In this document: in pieces, positions 1-10,957 of the stretch
How positions within the stretch are numbered: the first letter of the stretch is position 1
Layout of the letters: each line of letters opens with the position of its first letter
Source: Golubevia sp. BC0850
Taxonomy: Eukaryota > Basidiomycota > Exobasidiomycetes > Golubeviales > Golubeviaceae
Reading direction: 5' to 3'
DNA length: 64,000 nucleotides
Assembly (NCBI GenBank): GCA_012976225.1
Contig: JAAVVG010000006.1
Coordinates: 434,001 to 498,000 of the forward strand
Translations under genes and position numbers: made by a program
Notes under the pieces: generated by a model
What the model was told of the DNA's origin: nothing
Seen by the model: only the letters and a program-made list of their open reading frames with translations
Databases searched by the model: none

Positions 1-891
1 GTTAAACCAACCATATCAGAGAGTTCAGCAGCAGAAACTGATCCTGAATGATCACTGAAAAGTTCCGAATTTTCTGGATGAGGGTTTTGATGAGATGAAG
101 AAGTCGATCTTTCTTGATCTGATTGATTTGAAAATTGAGATTGAGATCCTGAACCTGAATTTCGTTGATTCAAATTGGGTCTTGTGATGCTTCGATTTTC
201 TGAAAGTTGGCTATGATTTAAATGAGAAGATAAAGATTGATCTCTTGAGAATCTACCTGTTCCATCATGTAGAGGTAAAGTGTTGGTGGGTAGAATTGGA
301 GAACTTGAAGAAGTTGGAGAATTGAATTCTTGGAATGGATCTGTGGGTGAATTGGACCTTGGAGTTGCTTTATGAGTGGAATTGGGAAGGTGTGGGTGGA
401 AAGATAGGAGAGGTTAAAGGAGGGGGTCAGTGAGACTGAGCCACAAGAGAGAGAGGGATCAATCCTCGCAGCTTGCTGGATGAAAGTGTCTTTCAACTCG
501 ATTGTTATCTAGATGAGAATGAGATCCAAGGATTCATGGCAGTTATTCGACCAAGAATCAAGTCAAGGTAGTTTGCGATTGACTCCCTTTCATGCCAATC
601 TCCTTATCAAAGACCACTCTACCCTCCTGCCATCCTCTTTCTTCAGGCTTGTGACTCACCGTTATTCCTTCCCCTTTCTCTTTCCCCACTACTGCTCTGA
701 TTGAATAACTGCTGTCTATCCCTCCCAGGGAAGACGAGACTCCAATCTGTGTCTGATTCAAGATGGCTGAGGCTATTCTTGTCTCTCCCTCTTTCCCTTT
801 CCCTTTCCCTCTCCCTTTCTCTTTCTCTTTCTCGTTCTCCCTCTTTCTTCTTTGAATCTGAAAGTCTACTTCTTGGTTGCGCGAATGCCAT
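1..891 (-). CDS. Left-edge partial gene, Ser/Asn/Gln-rich protein of unknown function
   Basis: The minus strand is open from about 410 down to base 1 in one frame and encodes a Ser/Asn/Gln/Pro-rich, domain-free stretch that leaves the window. A separate minus-strand ATG at 891 opens a frame beginning MAFAQPRSRLSD and passing into an Arg-Glu run made by the CT-rich tract at 781-853; it reaches a GTGAGT donor near 660. A middle exon around 420-510, after an acceptor CTCATCTAG, is possible. I could not join these pieces in one consistent phase, so 5' exons and start are provisional. No function can be assigned: low complexity of this type is common in fungal regulators and scaffolds but proves nothing. 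Confidence 0.35.
781..853. repeat. Pyrimidine-rich low-complexity tract (CTTTCC-like)
   Basis: A 73-base run of C and T with loose CCCTTT/CTCTTT units. On the minus strand it reads as a Glu-Arg repeat within the putative first exon of the left-edge gene. It may be a coding repeat or simple-sequence expansion. Confidence 0.8.
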
Positions 892-1345
892 CGAATCTGA
901 TTGAGTGACTTGAAAGGATGATGCGGTGAAGTCAAAGAGAATTGGCCTGATGATTATCGATTAGCATGAGCGGCTTTTCAAATTTGGACGCCTTCTTCAG
1001 TCCTATCTGTTGATCCCATTGAGACACGGATTTGAGTCTCTCTATGTATCTGCTTCCCCTTCAATCAGTTGAACCATCGGATGACTCATCTCTCAACTGA
1101 ATACTGAAGACAGCCGTTCTCTTGGGAGCTTTCTCTCTCAAACTCACCGAGTCGAACCTCTTCTTGGACTTCGAATCATGCCAATTGTTGTTCTCCCAAA
1201 GCCCCTCGCCAAGAAAATCGTCAAAAACAGTGTTATTCAGAAGAAAAGTAGAATCACATGTTGTTCGTAAGTTTAGCAACGGCTAGGGAATAATCATAAA
1301 AGCCAACATCAATCTTTTGCCACCCTTTCCTCGTATCCCTCCTCC
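892..1345. other. Intergenic, no gene seen
   Basis: Upstream flank of the left-edge gene and downstream flank of the GH30 gene. Only short unsupported reading frames on either strand. Confidence 0.6.
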
Positions 1346-3478
1346 TCATGCCAACGGCATTTGACTTTGAACTTCAAATTCAACGGCATTCTCCTCAACG
1401 TATTCCGAGCTGTAGTCTCCAACAGGGAAAACGCGTAAGATTTCCTCCTCCTTGACCTGTCTGTAACTCTCGACTTCCGATTGACTGGGCCCACATTCGA
1501 AAGGTTCGTAGAATTCGGTTGAAGCATACCAAGAAACCGTAGTCAGCCCAACCGGTAGATCCAAAGAAGCAGTTTGACCTCTGAAGAAAATGTTGGCAGT
1601 GGTGTTTAGGAAGACTCCGGTCTCGTAACTGCGTGAATGGGAGATTACGAAGAGGGTTTGTCAACAACCCAAGAGGGGAAAGCTCGCCTTCCATCACTTA
1701 CCGATCGTTTTGGTTCAAGATAGTCAAGCTGAATCTGCTACAGCCTTGATCACCTTTGGCTTGGAAAGCTTGAGTAACAAGATTTGGATCCAAGGCAAAG
1801 ATTCCAATCTTTCGAGCAGCCCCTTCGAATTCATCGCCTTTATTTTTATGTCCTTCACTTTTAACAGGAGTTTCGAATCTTCTTGAAGCCAGACTTCCAT
1901 GAGCTAACATAACATAATCTGAAGTTCTCTGCATTTCTAAACTTCCATCTTCTTTAGTTAAGACTTGAAGTGGAGCCAAACAATTGACGCAAGCTCCGTC
2001 TAAGTGAGGACCTGTGAAACCATTCTCATCGACTTCTAACATTGCATTCCAAATAATGACGGCTCTTGAACCGTATTCGATTGAGCCTGTAAGGAGTTGG
2101 ACTGAGTTTCTCTTGAGGTTTGAATAAGGCTCATCTCCGTATTGCGTAATTCTAGTACACTCTGAAAAATATTGCGGCGTCTCTGGGTAGGCTAGAAGGA
2201 ATGGTTCTTGTCCATTAGGGCTTGCAGCATAGCAGTGCCAGGAAACACTTTGGAAGGTTCCAGGCTCTGTGAGATTGAAGACCGTGATGGGGCTGTAGAG
2301 AAAAAAAGGGGGTTTGTCTGATCAGTAGGGGTGAAAGATGCCTCGCTCTCTATGTGCTTCTCTCCTCTGTCTTCTCTCTTCTCTATGCGATACAGACTAG
2401 TCGGGGCGGTCCCAATTGTGGTCATAGGCTGTTAAACCAATGTGATCTAGACCAGCTTTATCCAAAGACTTCCTTACTTTGGTTCCGATGATCGCAGCAA
2501 CTTCAGGAAGGACCAGAGTTCCGGAGTACTCGGGCTCGAAGAGAGGCTCATTTTGTAAGGAGAGCATGTAAGGAGTCAATCCTATCTCTGTGATTGCTAG
2601 CATGGCTTTGGTCAGGTAGGTAGCGAAAGCGTCGTAGTAGATTGAATCGTAGGTTCCGCCATGCGTGCGATTGTTACTTGCTCCCATTTTCATCCAAGAA
2701 GGTCCGGACCATGGAGCGAAGAAAAGCTTGATATCTGGATTAACCACTACCACATCTTGTAGAACCCTAAAGAGCTTCGGAGCATAGTTGATTCCGAAGT
2801 TTGTGAAATTCGTGTCTGCAGAGTTGTCGTACCTGGTTGGGAAAGAAGAAGAACATAGCAATTAGAGGTCTACAGAATCCACTATGCAGCTCAGAAAGGT
2901 TCTGTAGCCATCCTTACGTTTCGTCGAATGAGTATTCGGCGATTGAGAAATCGCAGCTTCCAAGTGGCGAACGAACAAGGTTCAAAGCAGCCCCACCCTT
3001 GGCTCTCCAGTAGTCGGATTGATTGAAAAGCATGTTGAGACTCTCCCAGTACTGGAAAGGCAGAGAGGAATAAAAAGCAGGCGAGTCAGAGAGGGCATAT
3101 AGTTGTGGCGGGTGAAGTTGAAGTTGGGGTTGGAGAACCATCTCAATTGACCTCTAATCTTACTCTCACCTTTGCCTCGCTGTTTGCTCTGACTTTATCC
3201 AAAAGTGTCAAAGCTACACTATCGGTGATTCCAACTCCATTTCCGAGCATTGGCTGCTTCTGTTGAGCGGGAGCAGGGAAGATGTTGGGAAGTACGTTGG
3301 GGTCTTTGTGGAACTTTAGACTTGAAGAATAGGCTTCCGTAACGTTTTCATACCATCTTGACTTGTCATAAGTAGATTGCCAAACTTCAGAGATAGAGAG
3401 TGCTTGGGTCGACCTTAATGTAAGGATAAAAAGTGGAAGGAAGGTCTGAATGAACGCGAAGGAATTAGAAAGCTTCAT
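1346..3478 (-). CDS. Secreted GH30 family glycoside hydrolase (beta-glucanase/glucosylceramidase type)
   Basis: Five exons (3478-3170, 3051-2918, 2832-2398, 2292-1702, 1628-1346) give 583 residues, normal for fungal GH30. The ATG is followed by a hydrophobic signal peptide ending near TQALS, so the enzyme should be secreted or wall-bound. Family hallmarks are visible in order: GVGITDSVA, the APWSGPSWMK stretch near residue 190, SLQNEP with the expected acid/base Glu at about 243, a YDHNWDRPDYP segment, and SECTR with the expected nucleophile Glu at about 337, followed by the C-terminal beta-sandwich. GH30 members cleave beta-1,6-glucan or glucosylceramide with retention; the exact substrate cannot be read from sequence. 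The intron after DRPD uses a GTCTGT donor, weaker than the others, but it restores the conserved DYP motif. Divergent to the potassium channel gene. Confidence 0.93.
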
Positions 3479-4177
3479 CTTTCGTCCGCTTCTATCTGTC
3501 TCTGGACTCTGACTCGAATAGAAGAATAAGAATGAGGGAAATTAAAAGAAGGAGGATTGACTACTTCTCTTTCATAGTTGGTGCGCTTCAGCATCTGATC
3601 CGGTTGTTCCATTTGCTGTTCGATGATCGCGAGGTCCACAACCTTCTTTGCACTGTCCCTTCTTTCCCCTGGTTTTAGCTCTGTTGAAGCAATCAACAGA
3701 AATCAGGCGGCCTGAGTAACTGGAGTTCTCCCGTCTACCGCCACTACGCTATACCCCACCCACTCGTCCACAACGCTATGTATTAAAAGTGAGCTAAGGG
3801 AGTACAGACCTCGACGAGGGGATTCGAATGGACAGAAGGCCTCACTTGAAGCTGGAATTGAATCGACGTTGTACATACAGAGAGAAATCTGACCTTGAGG
3901 TGGCAAAACAGTGCTGGAAGTGATTTTCAGTTACAAGGAATCTATCTGTTCATTCTCATTCATTCTATTCACTCTCATTCTTTCTCTCTTATCTTTTTGG
4001 GTAAGCTGATGGGGACTCAGTATCACACTCGAGGAGACGATTTGCACCAATCCCATTCCCCTATGACAGCCAGAAGCCGCGAGATTCAGCAGATTGAAAT
4101 ACTCCGAGAGATGTTCATAACCATCAACATCAATACAGCATGCAAGTTCTGCTTTGATCCTCCAACTCTACCCTTCA
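3479..4177. promoter_or_regulatory. Divergent intergenic region between GH30 and TOK channel genes
   Basis: About 700 bases between two divergent start codons, so both promoters should lie here. No convincing conserved element was recognised. Short open frames on both strands look accidental. An upstream non-coding exon or leader for the channel gene is possible (ATG at 4010 is out of frame). Confidence 0.6.
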
Positions 4178-7016
4178 ATGCTTCCACTATCATTCGAATC
4201 CAAGATTCCAGCAGAGCAAGAGCAAGAAGACGAAGAGCAGGATGAGGAGCTAGATGAATCCGATGGATCGAGGAACAGGTCAAGGAGATCCAGCTCATCG
4301 AATCTCAGTGAGAGAAAGGGGAAGAGGAGATGGAAAGAGAGGGAAGCAGACCTCGGTGAGAGAAGGAAGAGGCGAGAGAGTGGAGAAAGAGAAGGGGATG
4401 ATGAATGGGGAAGTGATGGAGAAAGAGATGGAGCTGGTCAGAGAGTTCCTTATCGTCCATCCAATTCAAGAAGGAGAAGTTCAAATTCAGGTTCAAGAAC
4501 TTTACGCAGACAGTCTGATTCCTATTCGGCGACTGCAGCTCAACGAGGATCAGGATCAATCTCGTCAGAGGAGGAGAACGTGCCTGCTGTGCCTTCTTCA
4601 AGCAGAGGACCCAAGTCACGGACTTCTTTCCCTAGAGAGAAGAGCAGAGAGAATACGGTGCATTCCAAAGACTTCGCAAACGAGTCGAAGGAACAGAAAG
4701 CGGAGGCTCTGGAGATGCAAGAGCTGTCCAAGCAGCCCCGCTCCTTCCACAATCCATTCTCCTTCAAGAGCCATCCGATCAAATCCAAGCGGAAGTCTCT
4801 CGAAAGGACTGCATCTGTTAGCTTCAACGATACTGTCAAAGTAGGAGGAGGATCTAGCTCAAGCGGTGGAACCAGTCGAGACCTCGAAACCTCAAAGAGG
4901 ATGTACCGCTCAGACACTCTCTCGACTGAGGCATCGGATTCCGAGTTCTCAATCAACTCTGAGAATGGCTTCACTGATGATGACACCGATGTGGATACTT
5001 TAACTATTGCAAGTTCAGACGAAGAAGAAGACAAGGGGTCTCGCTGGCCCAAGCTGCCTTTCTTAGCTCTTTGGAGAAAGCTAAGTCCACCTTCACAACC
5101 TGATGGAGAGGCTCCAGCTGCGTTGAATCTACATAGACGTACTCCCATCATCTCTGGAGTCTTTGCCCCTTTCGCCATCATGCTCGAAGTGAGTATGGAA
5201 ACCACAGAGAGGCGGAGTGAAATTTGCTGACCCCTCTTCGCACTGCTGTTTTCGCAGATACCGGGATTCACTAGTCAGTGGTACGTTCGAACAGACATGA
5301 ACAACCAACCAGTCGCCTATAGATCGAACCCAATCGTTCTGGACGTTGGACTAGCGATTTCTCTGACCGCTGCAGTTCTTGCTAATGTTTTCATAATCCT
5401 GCGATTTCTTGAGAAGTGAGTCTTTGAAAGCGAAGTTGACTCTCGACCATTCTTCTGACCTCCTGCTCAAATCTTCTTCAGGATGAAACCGCGAAAGTCA
5501 ACATTCTTGGCGATTCTCGGCTTCGTTATCCACGACGTAGTGAATCTCGTCGCAATCATCACCTTCGGAGTCGTCCATGCTGTGAATGATGGTTTCACTT
5601 ATTCTGAGGCTTACTGGATGACTACAGCAAGCACAGTCGCAAGTCTTGTAGTCACCTTCTCTCTGGTCTTTGATTTCTTATCCACCAAGAATTTCTCAAA
5701 CAGTGGGTCTGGATTGACTTCCAAGCAAAAGGAACTGGTTATCATTATCATGATCTTGCTGCTTTATCTATCTTTGGGGTCACTGGTCTTCAGCTTAATC
5801 TTGGAGGATCTCACGTTCATCAACTCTCTCTACTTTACGATCTGCACACTCACGACGGTGGGTTTCGGAGACATCGTGCCGAACACCACGGGATCTAGGA
5901 TCTTTCTCTTTTTCTTCGCTCCAATCGGAATCATGATCGTCGCTCTAGTCATTACCACAGCTCGCCTGACGATTCTAGAAGAGTTCCAACAGCTCTACAT
6001 CAGGAGAAGACAGAAGTTCAAAGAGAAGCATGAAGAACGGTCCAAGCAACGGAAAGAACAGCACGACCTGAGAAGGAAGGTGAGACGGGTAGCTGCAACT
6101 GGAAGAGGTGGGACTGGACTCGTGGAGCTTCTGCCAACTCTGTCCTTGCCTCGAGCTCCAATCGACGCCACACTTCAGCAGAAACCTGCCAACAGCTGGA
6201 GTCCGAAGACTGCTTTCAATAGGTGGAAGTCTGGAGCAGGTCTTTCTAAGGGAAGCTTGGAGAACGGCTGGTCAAGGAAGAAGGCCGTAATCTCTCCCTC
6301 GAATTCATCTCAGGCAGGATCAACCACCGATCCTATGATTCCAGACTACAACAAGGAATCTGTTCTGGCATCTCCAAGAGATTCTCTGCCATCCGTCTGG
6401 AAGGGAAAGGAGAAGAGAAGGATGGATCAGTTGGACGAGAATGGATCACCTGCTAGCTCCCTCGGAATCCTTCGCAGAGTCGAGTCTCCCTCTCAAATGA
6501 CGAACCAAAGTCATACAAGCAACCAGGACTACCAGTCGCAGGTACAAGAAGCAGAGAGAGACCAGGCGGAAGGGAGAGCGGCAGATCGGGACGACCTGGG
6601 AGAAGAAGTGGCTCAAATGGAAGCCGCTCTACAAGCCCAAAGGGAAGCTCTAGAGGACGACTGGAAGAGGTATCGAAGGGAAGTTCATAGCTCAGAGCAG
6701 ACTGAGTTCTGGACAAAGCTGGGAGTAAGTTGGACTCTTTTCTTGGTGAGTAGGTCGTCGACAGCTTGTGCCAAACCGAATGAGTCCGTCAGAGACGATG
6801 GATCTGAAATCCCATCGATGATGATATCTGAACGATCATTGTAAAAGAGTATGAGAGTGGCAATTGGGTCAAAGAGACGGCTTGGAGATGATCAAGACGG
6901 CTCCCTGCGAGTTCAAAGAGAAAGCAACTTCTTCTTGGTTCACAACCCCGCCCTCGATCGTGATTCATTCCTCCTCCTCCTCCTAATCCTAAGTTCAAAC
7001 AATTGACCTCCTTCTG

Positions 7017-7106
<90 letters not shown>

Positions 7107-8634
7107 TCTCTCTTTCTCTCTTCTCTCTCTCTCTCTCTCTCTCGTGCCACAGCTCTTCTGGGTTCTGGGGGCAGTTGTCTTCAGTCAACTCGAGGGGTGG
7201 ACCTTCTTCATTGGATTGTACTTCTGCTTCGTATTCTTCAGTACGGTGGGCTACGGTGATTTCAGCCCTCAGAATTTAGGAGGGAGAGCTTTCTTTATCA
7301 TCTGGAGTCTTTTTGGTATCGGTATCTTGACCATCTTGATTGCGGTCATAGGAGATAGTGAGTGCACCTTCTCGATATCTACCTTGGGGGCTGCTTTATG
7401 GGAGAGTTCTGAATGACTCTTGTCATTGAATCAGTGCCATTTCAGGGGAAAAGGAAGCTGAAAGACTCTGACCTAATCCCTCCTCCTCCCTTCTCTCTCC
7501 CACCTTAGGTTTTGGATCTAGCTTCAAGTCAGTAATAACTCAAAGTTCGAAGAGAAGAGCTTCGAAGCGAGCCCTTCGTCTTCGTCGAGCTAAGAGACAC
7601 TTGCATTGCCATCGTCAGCCACACGATGGGGTTAGCTTTCAGACCGATAGGGATAGACGTCCAGAGGACGGTTCTCAAGCTGAACAAGGTCAGGACCTGG
7701 ATTTGGAAAGAGGAGACGAAAGGGCGCGACACCAAGATAGACTCCCTCGATCTTTGGTCTTGGAAGGAGATGGATCCTCGATGAAACGTTCGGAGTCGCC
7801 AGCTCAGTCCTTCTCGACATCACACTCTTTCACCTCCAAAGGCAAGAACCTACTCTTTTCAAGACTGCATTCCCCTCTTCCAGGTCAAGCTTCTCCTTCT
7901 CGCTCCAAGCTTTCGGAGTACAGCCCGATCTCTCCCATCTTCACCTCTCAAAGGCGAGGGGAGAGTAGAGAAACGGCTATGGGCAATCAGTCCGAATTCG
8001 ATCAGCCTCCTTCAACCTCTGCTTCAGTCTCGGTTCCGAATCTGAATTCGAATCCGAGCTCAGCCTCAACTTCAATGTTAATCGAAGATCTACCAATTCA
8101 TCTAGCTCGCTCAGCCACAAGCTTCCACCAATCCGCAACTCATTACCTCGAGACGCAAAAAGAACTTCTAGTCAATCTTTCTGACAACATAGGTCCGGAC
8201 ATCAAAGCGATCCTTCCGATCAAGTTTGGTGGGAAAGCGTCTCATCTGAACCCTACTGGAATTCCTTTCCATGAACTGGAAGAAGAAACAAAGGACAAGA
8301 TGGCAGACAGAAAGGCCAAAAGGGAAGAAATGAGAAACGTCATCAGAGACGTTCAACAAGACGACAAAGTCAAAGCCGTAGGCGAGCAGGTCTTTGCTTT
8401 CATCGACTTCGAAGGTGAGTGGACCTCCCAATCTTGTATAGAGATGTGGTGAGTCTGACCCTTTTCCTTTCCTCTCTCACAGAACAATTGCACGTTCTGC
8501 TCTCAAACGCTTCCTCGATGAGGGAAGCACTGCTATCTCAACTGTCTCAACTCAACGCTCAGAAAGTAGAGCTAGATTCTCTCCGAGCACTCAACACCAG
8601 AGGAGTAGAGGCTGAAGTCGATCCGAAGGAATGA
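4178..8634 (+). CDS. TOK1: Two-pore outward-rectifier potassium channel, TOK type
   Basis: Six exons (4178-5188, 5258-5415, 5482-6724, 7153-7357, 7509-8414, 8483-8634) encode 1224 residues; all phases agree. The core has several membrane segments and two pore loops with potassium selectivity filters, TVGFGD at about 515-520 and TVGYGD at about 835-840, the defining feature of fungal TOK channels, which release K+ across the plasma membrane on depolarisation. It is larger than yeast Tok1 (691 residues): a highly charged Arg/Glu/Ser N-terminus of about 330 residues, a roughly 270-residue charged loop between the pores, and a Ser-rich tail with a terminal coiled-coil-like stretch. The start chosen is the first ATG in the frame; an upstream TTG is in frame but not expected to be used. 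The intron between the pore halves (6725-7152) is unusually long and contains a CT repeat. Confidence 0.93.
7021..7143 (+). repeat. (CT)n microsatellite inside a TOK1 intron
   Basis: About 120 bases of nearly pure CT with a few TT interruptions towards the 3' end, ending some 10 bases before the acceptor GCCACAG at 7146-7152. It serves as an extreme polypyrimidine tract for the 428-nt intron. Open frames across it on both strands are artefacts. Confidence 0.97.
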
Positions 8635-9109
8635 AGGACTTCATCGACCGTTCTTTCGGAAAGACTTCTTCGCCCTAAAAGATTTTCGCAAGGATTCCGT
8701 TTGGACTCGCAATTCTCGCCCCCAGTCAGCAGTCAGTCTTCCGTTTTGGTATCCGCTGTGCTTCCAAACATGGCTTCCACCCCTCTGCCACTTCCTGTCC
8801 TCTTCAATTAATTTTTGTCTCTTTCGCCGCATCAACCAACTATTTGCCTCTAATTACTCTCATCCATATCTTATTTTTCATTCATCGTGTACTTCTCTCG
8901 CTTTCCTTTAGATTCCCTCATTCCACGTTTTTGGAATAGTATCCGGTCCCTCGAACAAATCCCAGAGCGAGTGGTTTGAGCATTTCAAGAACGAATTGGC
9001 ATTTCGAGAAGTAGGTAAAAGTATATAAAAAAAAGAAGAAGGGCGAGGGAGAAATAAGAAAGCGAGATTAAGACCAATTTAGAACGACCTTCTTGGCACT
9101 TAAAATCAA
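8635..9109. other. Convergent 3' intergenic region
   Basis: Lies between the stop codons of the convergent TOK1 and small secreted-protein genes. A/T-rich patches such as TATATAAAAAAAA near 9022 may serve in transcript ends. No gene seen. Confidence 0.6.
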
Positions 9110-10158
9110 CTATTCAGAGGTCAGGTCTTTGAGCAAACCTTCGAGAAGGCTGCGGTCTTCAAGAAGACTGCGGGACTCGAGGTGAGCCTCGACTTCAAAT
9201 TCATCTCTGGGCGAATTGAGCACATCAATGTCCTCGAGTTGACGAGTGGCAATGTTTTTGGCGACGCTGCCCCCGGCGAAGGCTGTCGCTAGAATTCCTG
9301 CAGCCCACTTCATCGAAGCGGCTGTGTTGAGTCTTTTCTCGTACTCTACATTCTGTTGCATGGGAAGAGTGGATACGTTGGTGAGATGAGAGGGTAAGTA
9401 TCTGAGATCTGAAAGGGGGTCGGTGCGAAACCATTGAATACTGACTTGATCAATACTTTCATCGAAGTCTCTGGTTTTTGGATGGGGAGGACCTCTGATG
9501 GCGTTCAGAAACCCAACAGTAATAGCTTCAAATTCGAGAGAGAAGAGAGCAGGAGTCGCAGGGAGCAGTGAGAAGGGAGAGAAGATCAACAGACTGGACA
9601 AAAGTGAAGAACCTCTGATACGAAACCTTAGTCTACTTACCAGCCATATATGCGTAGTCGATCTTTTTTCCGCGAGTCTCAAGGTCGTTGAAAGATCTTA
9701 CTTCAATGTGAGCGTCTTGAGATTCTTTGGTCGCTTTCCACCCTCCGAAGGCTGCAGCTTGAGCGGCTAGAGTGATCCCCACAGTCTTAGCGATTGTCTG
9801 CCAGTTGGCAGGGAGCTTTAATGCTCTCTGAAACATTATTTGAGAGAGGAGCATGTGGATCAGGGGGCGATTCCATTTGAGAAAAGGAGAGCTGGAGGAG
9901 TGAGTACCTACTGCGTCGAGATCTCTAGCCTCAAAATCAGAACCCCCTTGAAGAGTTCTTCCGAGGAACTCATCGACCATCTCTTGACGCTCCTGCAATG
10001 GGTAGGGAGGACCAAATGCTGGTCAGAAGCTAGAATCGGAAGTGTTAAGGAAGTGAGTGAAGCTTTCAACCCATGAATCTACTCACTTGAACGGGTAAAG
10101 CAGAGACTAAAGAAGAGACGAAGGTGACAGAAAGAGCGATGTTGAGCAATTTGACCAT
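9110..10158 (-). CDS. Secreted orphan protein, first of a cluster
   Basis: Four exons (10158-10087, 9992-9912, 9827-9641, 9525-9110) give 251 residues. The first exon is almost exactly a signal peptide, ending SALPVQ. The mature part has no recognised domain: a hydrophobic Ala/Gly segment (TLAAQAAAFGG), a second one (GILATAFAGG), many Leu-Glu-Arg motifs and a small C-terminal repeat (SLLEDRSLLEG). The start of exon 4 is uncertain: an alternative acceptor at 9346 would give 191 residues, but the longer exon keeps a 400-nt open frame and a normal intron length. Exon 1 design (short, ending in ALPV) matches the gene at 13681-14995, suggesting distant paralogy. No cysteines, so unlike typical disulfide-rich effectors. 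Function unknown. Confidence 0.75.
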
Positions 10159-10267
10159 TTTCTGAAAGAGCAGAAATGACAGAGGAAGACTTTTTGAAGA
10201 AACGAAGAAGTAAATAAGGTAAAAAAAGGTCTAAAAGAGGTGGTAGTAGAAGAGGTAAGAAAAAGAG

Positions 10268-10279
10268 GTAGCCAGCTAC
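10268..10279. promoter_or_regulatory. Near-palindrome GTAGCCAGCTAC upstream of secreted-protein gene
   Basis: A 12-base inverted repeat about 110 bases upstream of the start codon at 10158. A sister motif, TAGCCGGCTA, lies about 74 bases upstream of the secreted-protein start at 14995. Both sit in purine-rich (GAAAAG) leader sequence. A shared regulatory site or leader element is an inference. Confidence 0.4.
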
Positions 10280-10366
10280 GAAAAGAAAGGAAAGAGAAAA
10301 GTTGAAGTTGAAAGAAAAAGATTGATTGAATGGGAGACTCGTATAGATCGAGTTCAAGCAGGATGG

Positions 10367-10374
10367 CTTTTATA
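10367..10374 (-). promoter_or_regulatory. TATA box (TATAAAAG)
   Basis: TATAAAAG on the minus strand about 210 bases upstream of the start codon of the secreted-protein gene at 10158, leaving room for a leader. It is a full match to the consensus, typical of regulated rather than housekeeping fungal genes. Confidence 0.5.
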
Positions 10375-10957
10375 GTCGGATTTCTCAAAAGATTTTTCAT
10401 CCTTATCTTGAAATTGTCCCCTCAAAGTAGGCGAGCGCGGGCATTCAGAAAGATTGTTCTCACTCCGCTCAATTAGTAAGAGACCTTTTCGTGATAACTG
10501 CTTCGAACTGCTCCCTAAAAGATTTAAGAAGCGCAAAGCACTGAGATGGAATGATGGTACACCTTCTGGGGAAGCGGAGCTGGGTCAGACCGTGCTTCAA
10601 AAAAAACAAGATTAAGGTGTCGGAATGAAGTAGTGCGACGTCAGACGGTTTCGCATTGCCTATATTTTCGCGTTCAGTGGAGACTTTGGGAAATTTGAGG
10701 GAGTTGGCGTAAGGGTACGATTCGAAGAACTCCTCAAACGAGTCGCTTAGAGAAAGCATGAACATGCGTTGCTATTTTGCTAAAGAGAGAAGACAATTAT
10801 ACAAGTGAGAACAAGTGAGAACAATGAAAAGTTTGATGAGACTGTTGACTTCGACCAAAGAGAATGAAGGTTGCCACGAGCTATAAAACAGATGTTCCGC
10901 CTCTTCCCACCTCCTTTGTTATTCACGAAGGAGACCCCACAACACTCTTCTCGCCGA
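10375..10957. other. Intergenic, no gene seen
   Basis: Distal upstream region of the secreted-protein gene and 3' flank of the PQ-loop gene. Short frames on the minus strand have no start context, splice continuity or recognisable protein. Confidence 0.55.

Noticed and set aside
3800-3850. T-loop-like GGGGATTCGAATGG suggesting a tRNA
   Set aside because: No matching stem or acceptor and anticodon arms around it.
6940-7416. Long Ser-Leu and Arg-Glu frames over the CT repeat on both strands
   Set aside because: They are translations of the microsatellite; the true coding exon starts at 7153.
9346-9525. Treating this stretch as intron of the first secreted-protein gene (acceptor TGTAG at 9346)
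   Set aside because: It is open in frame for 180 nt and would make a 295-nt intron; the acceptor at 9526 gives a normal intron. Kept as a stated alternative.
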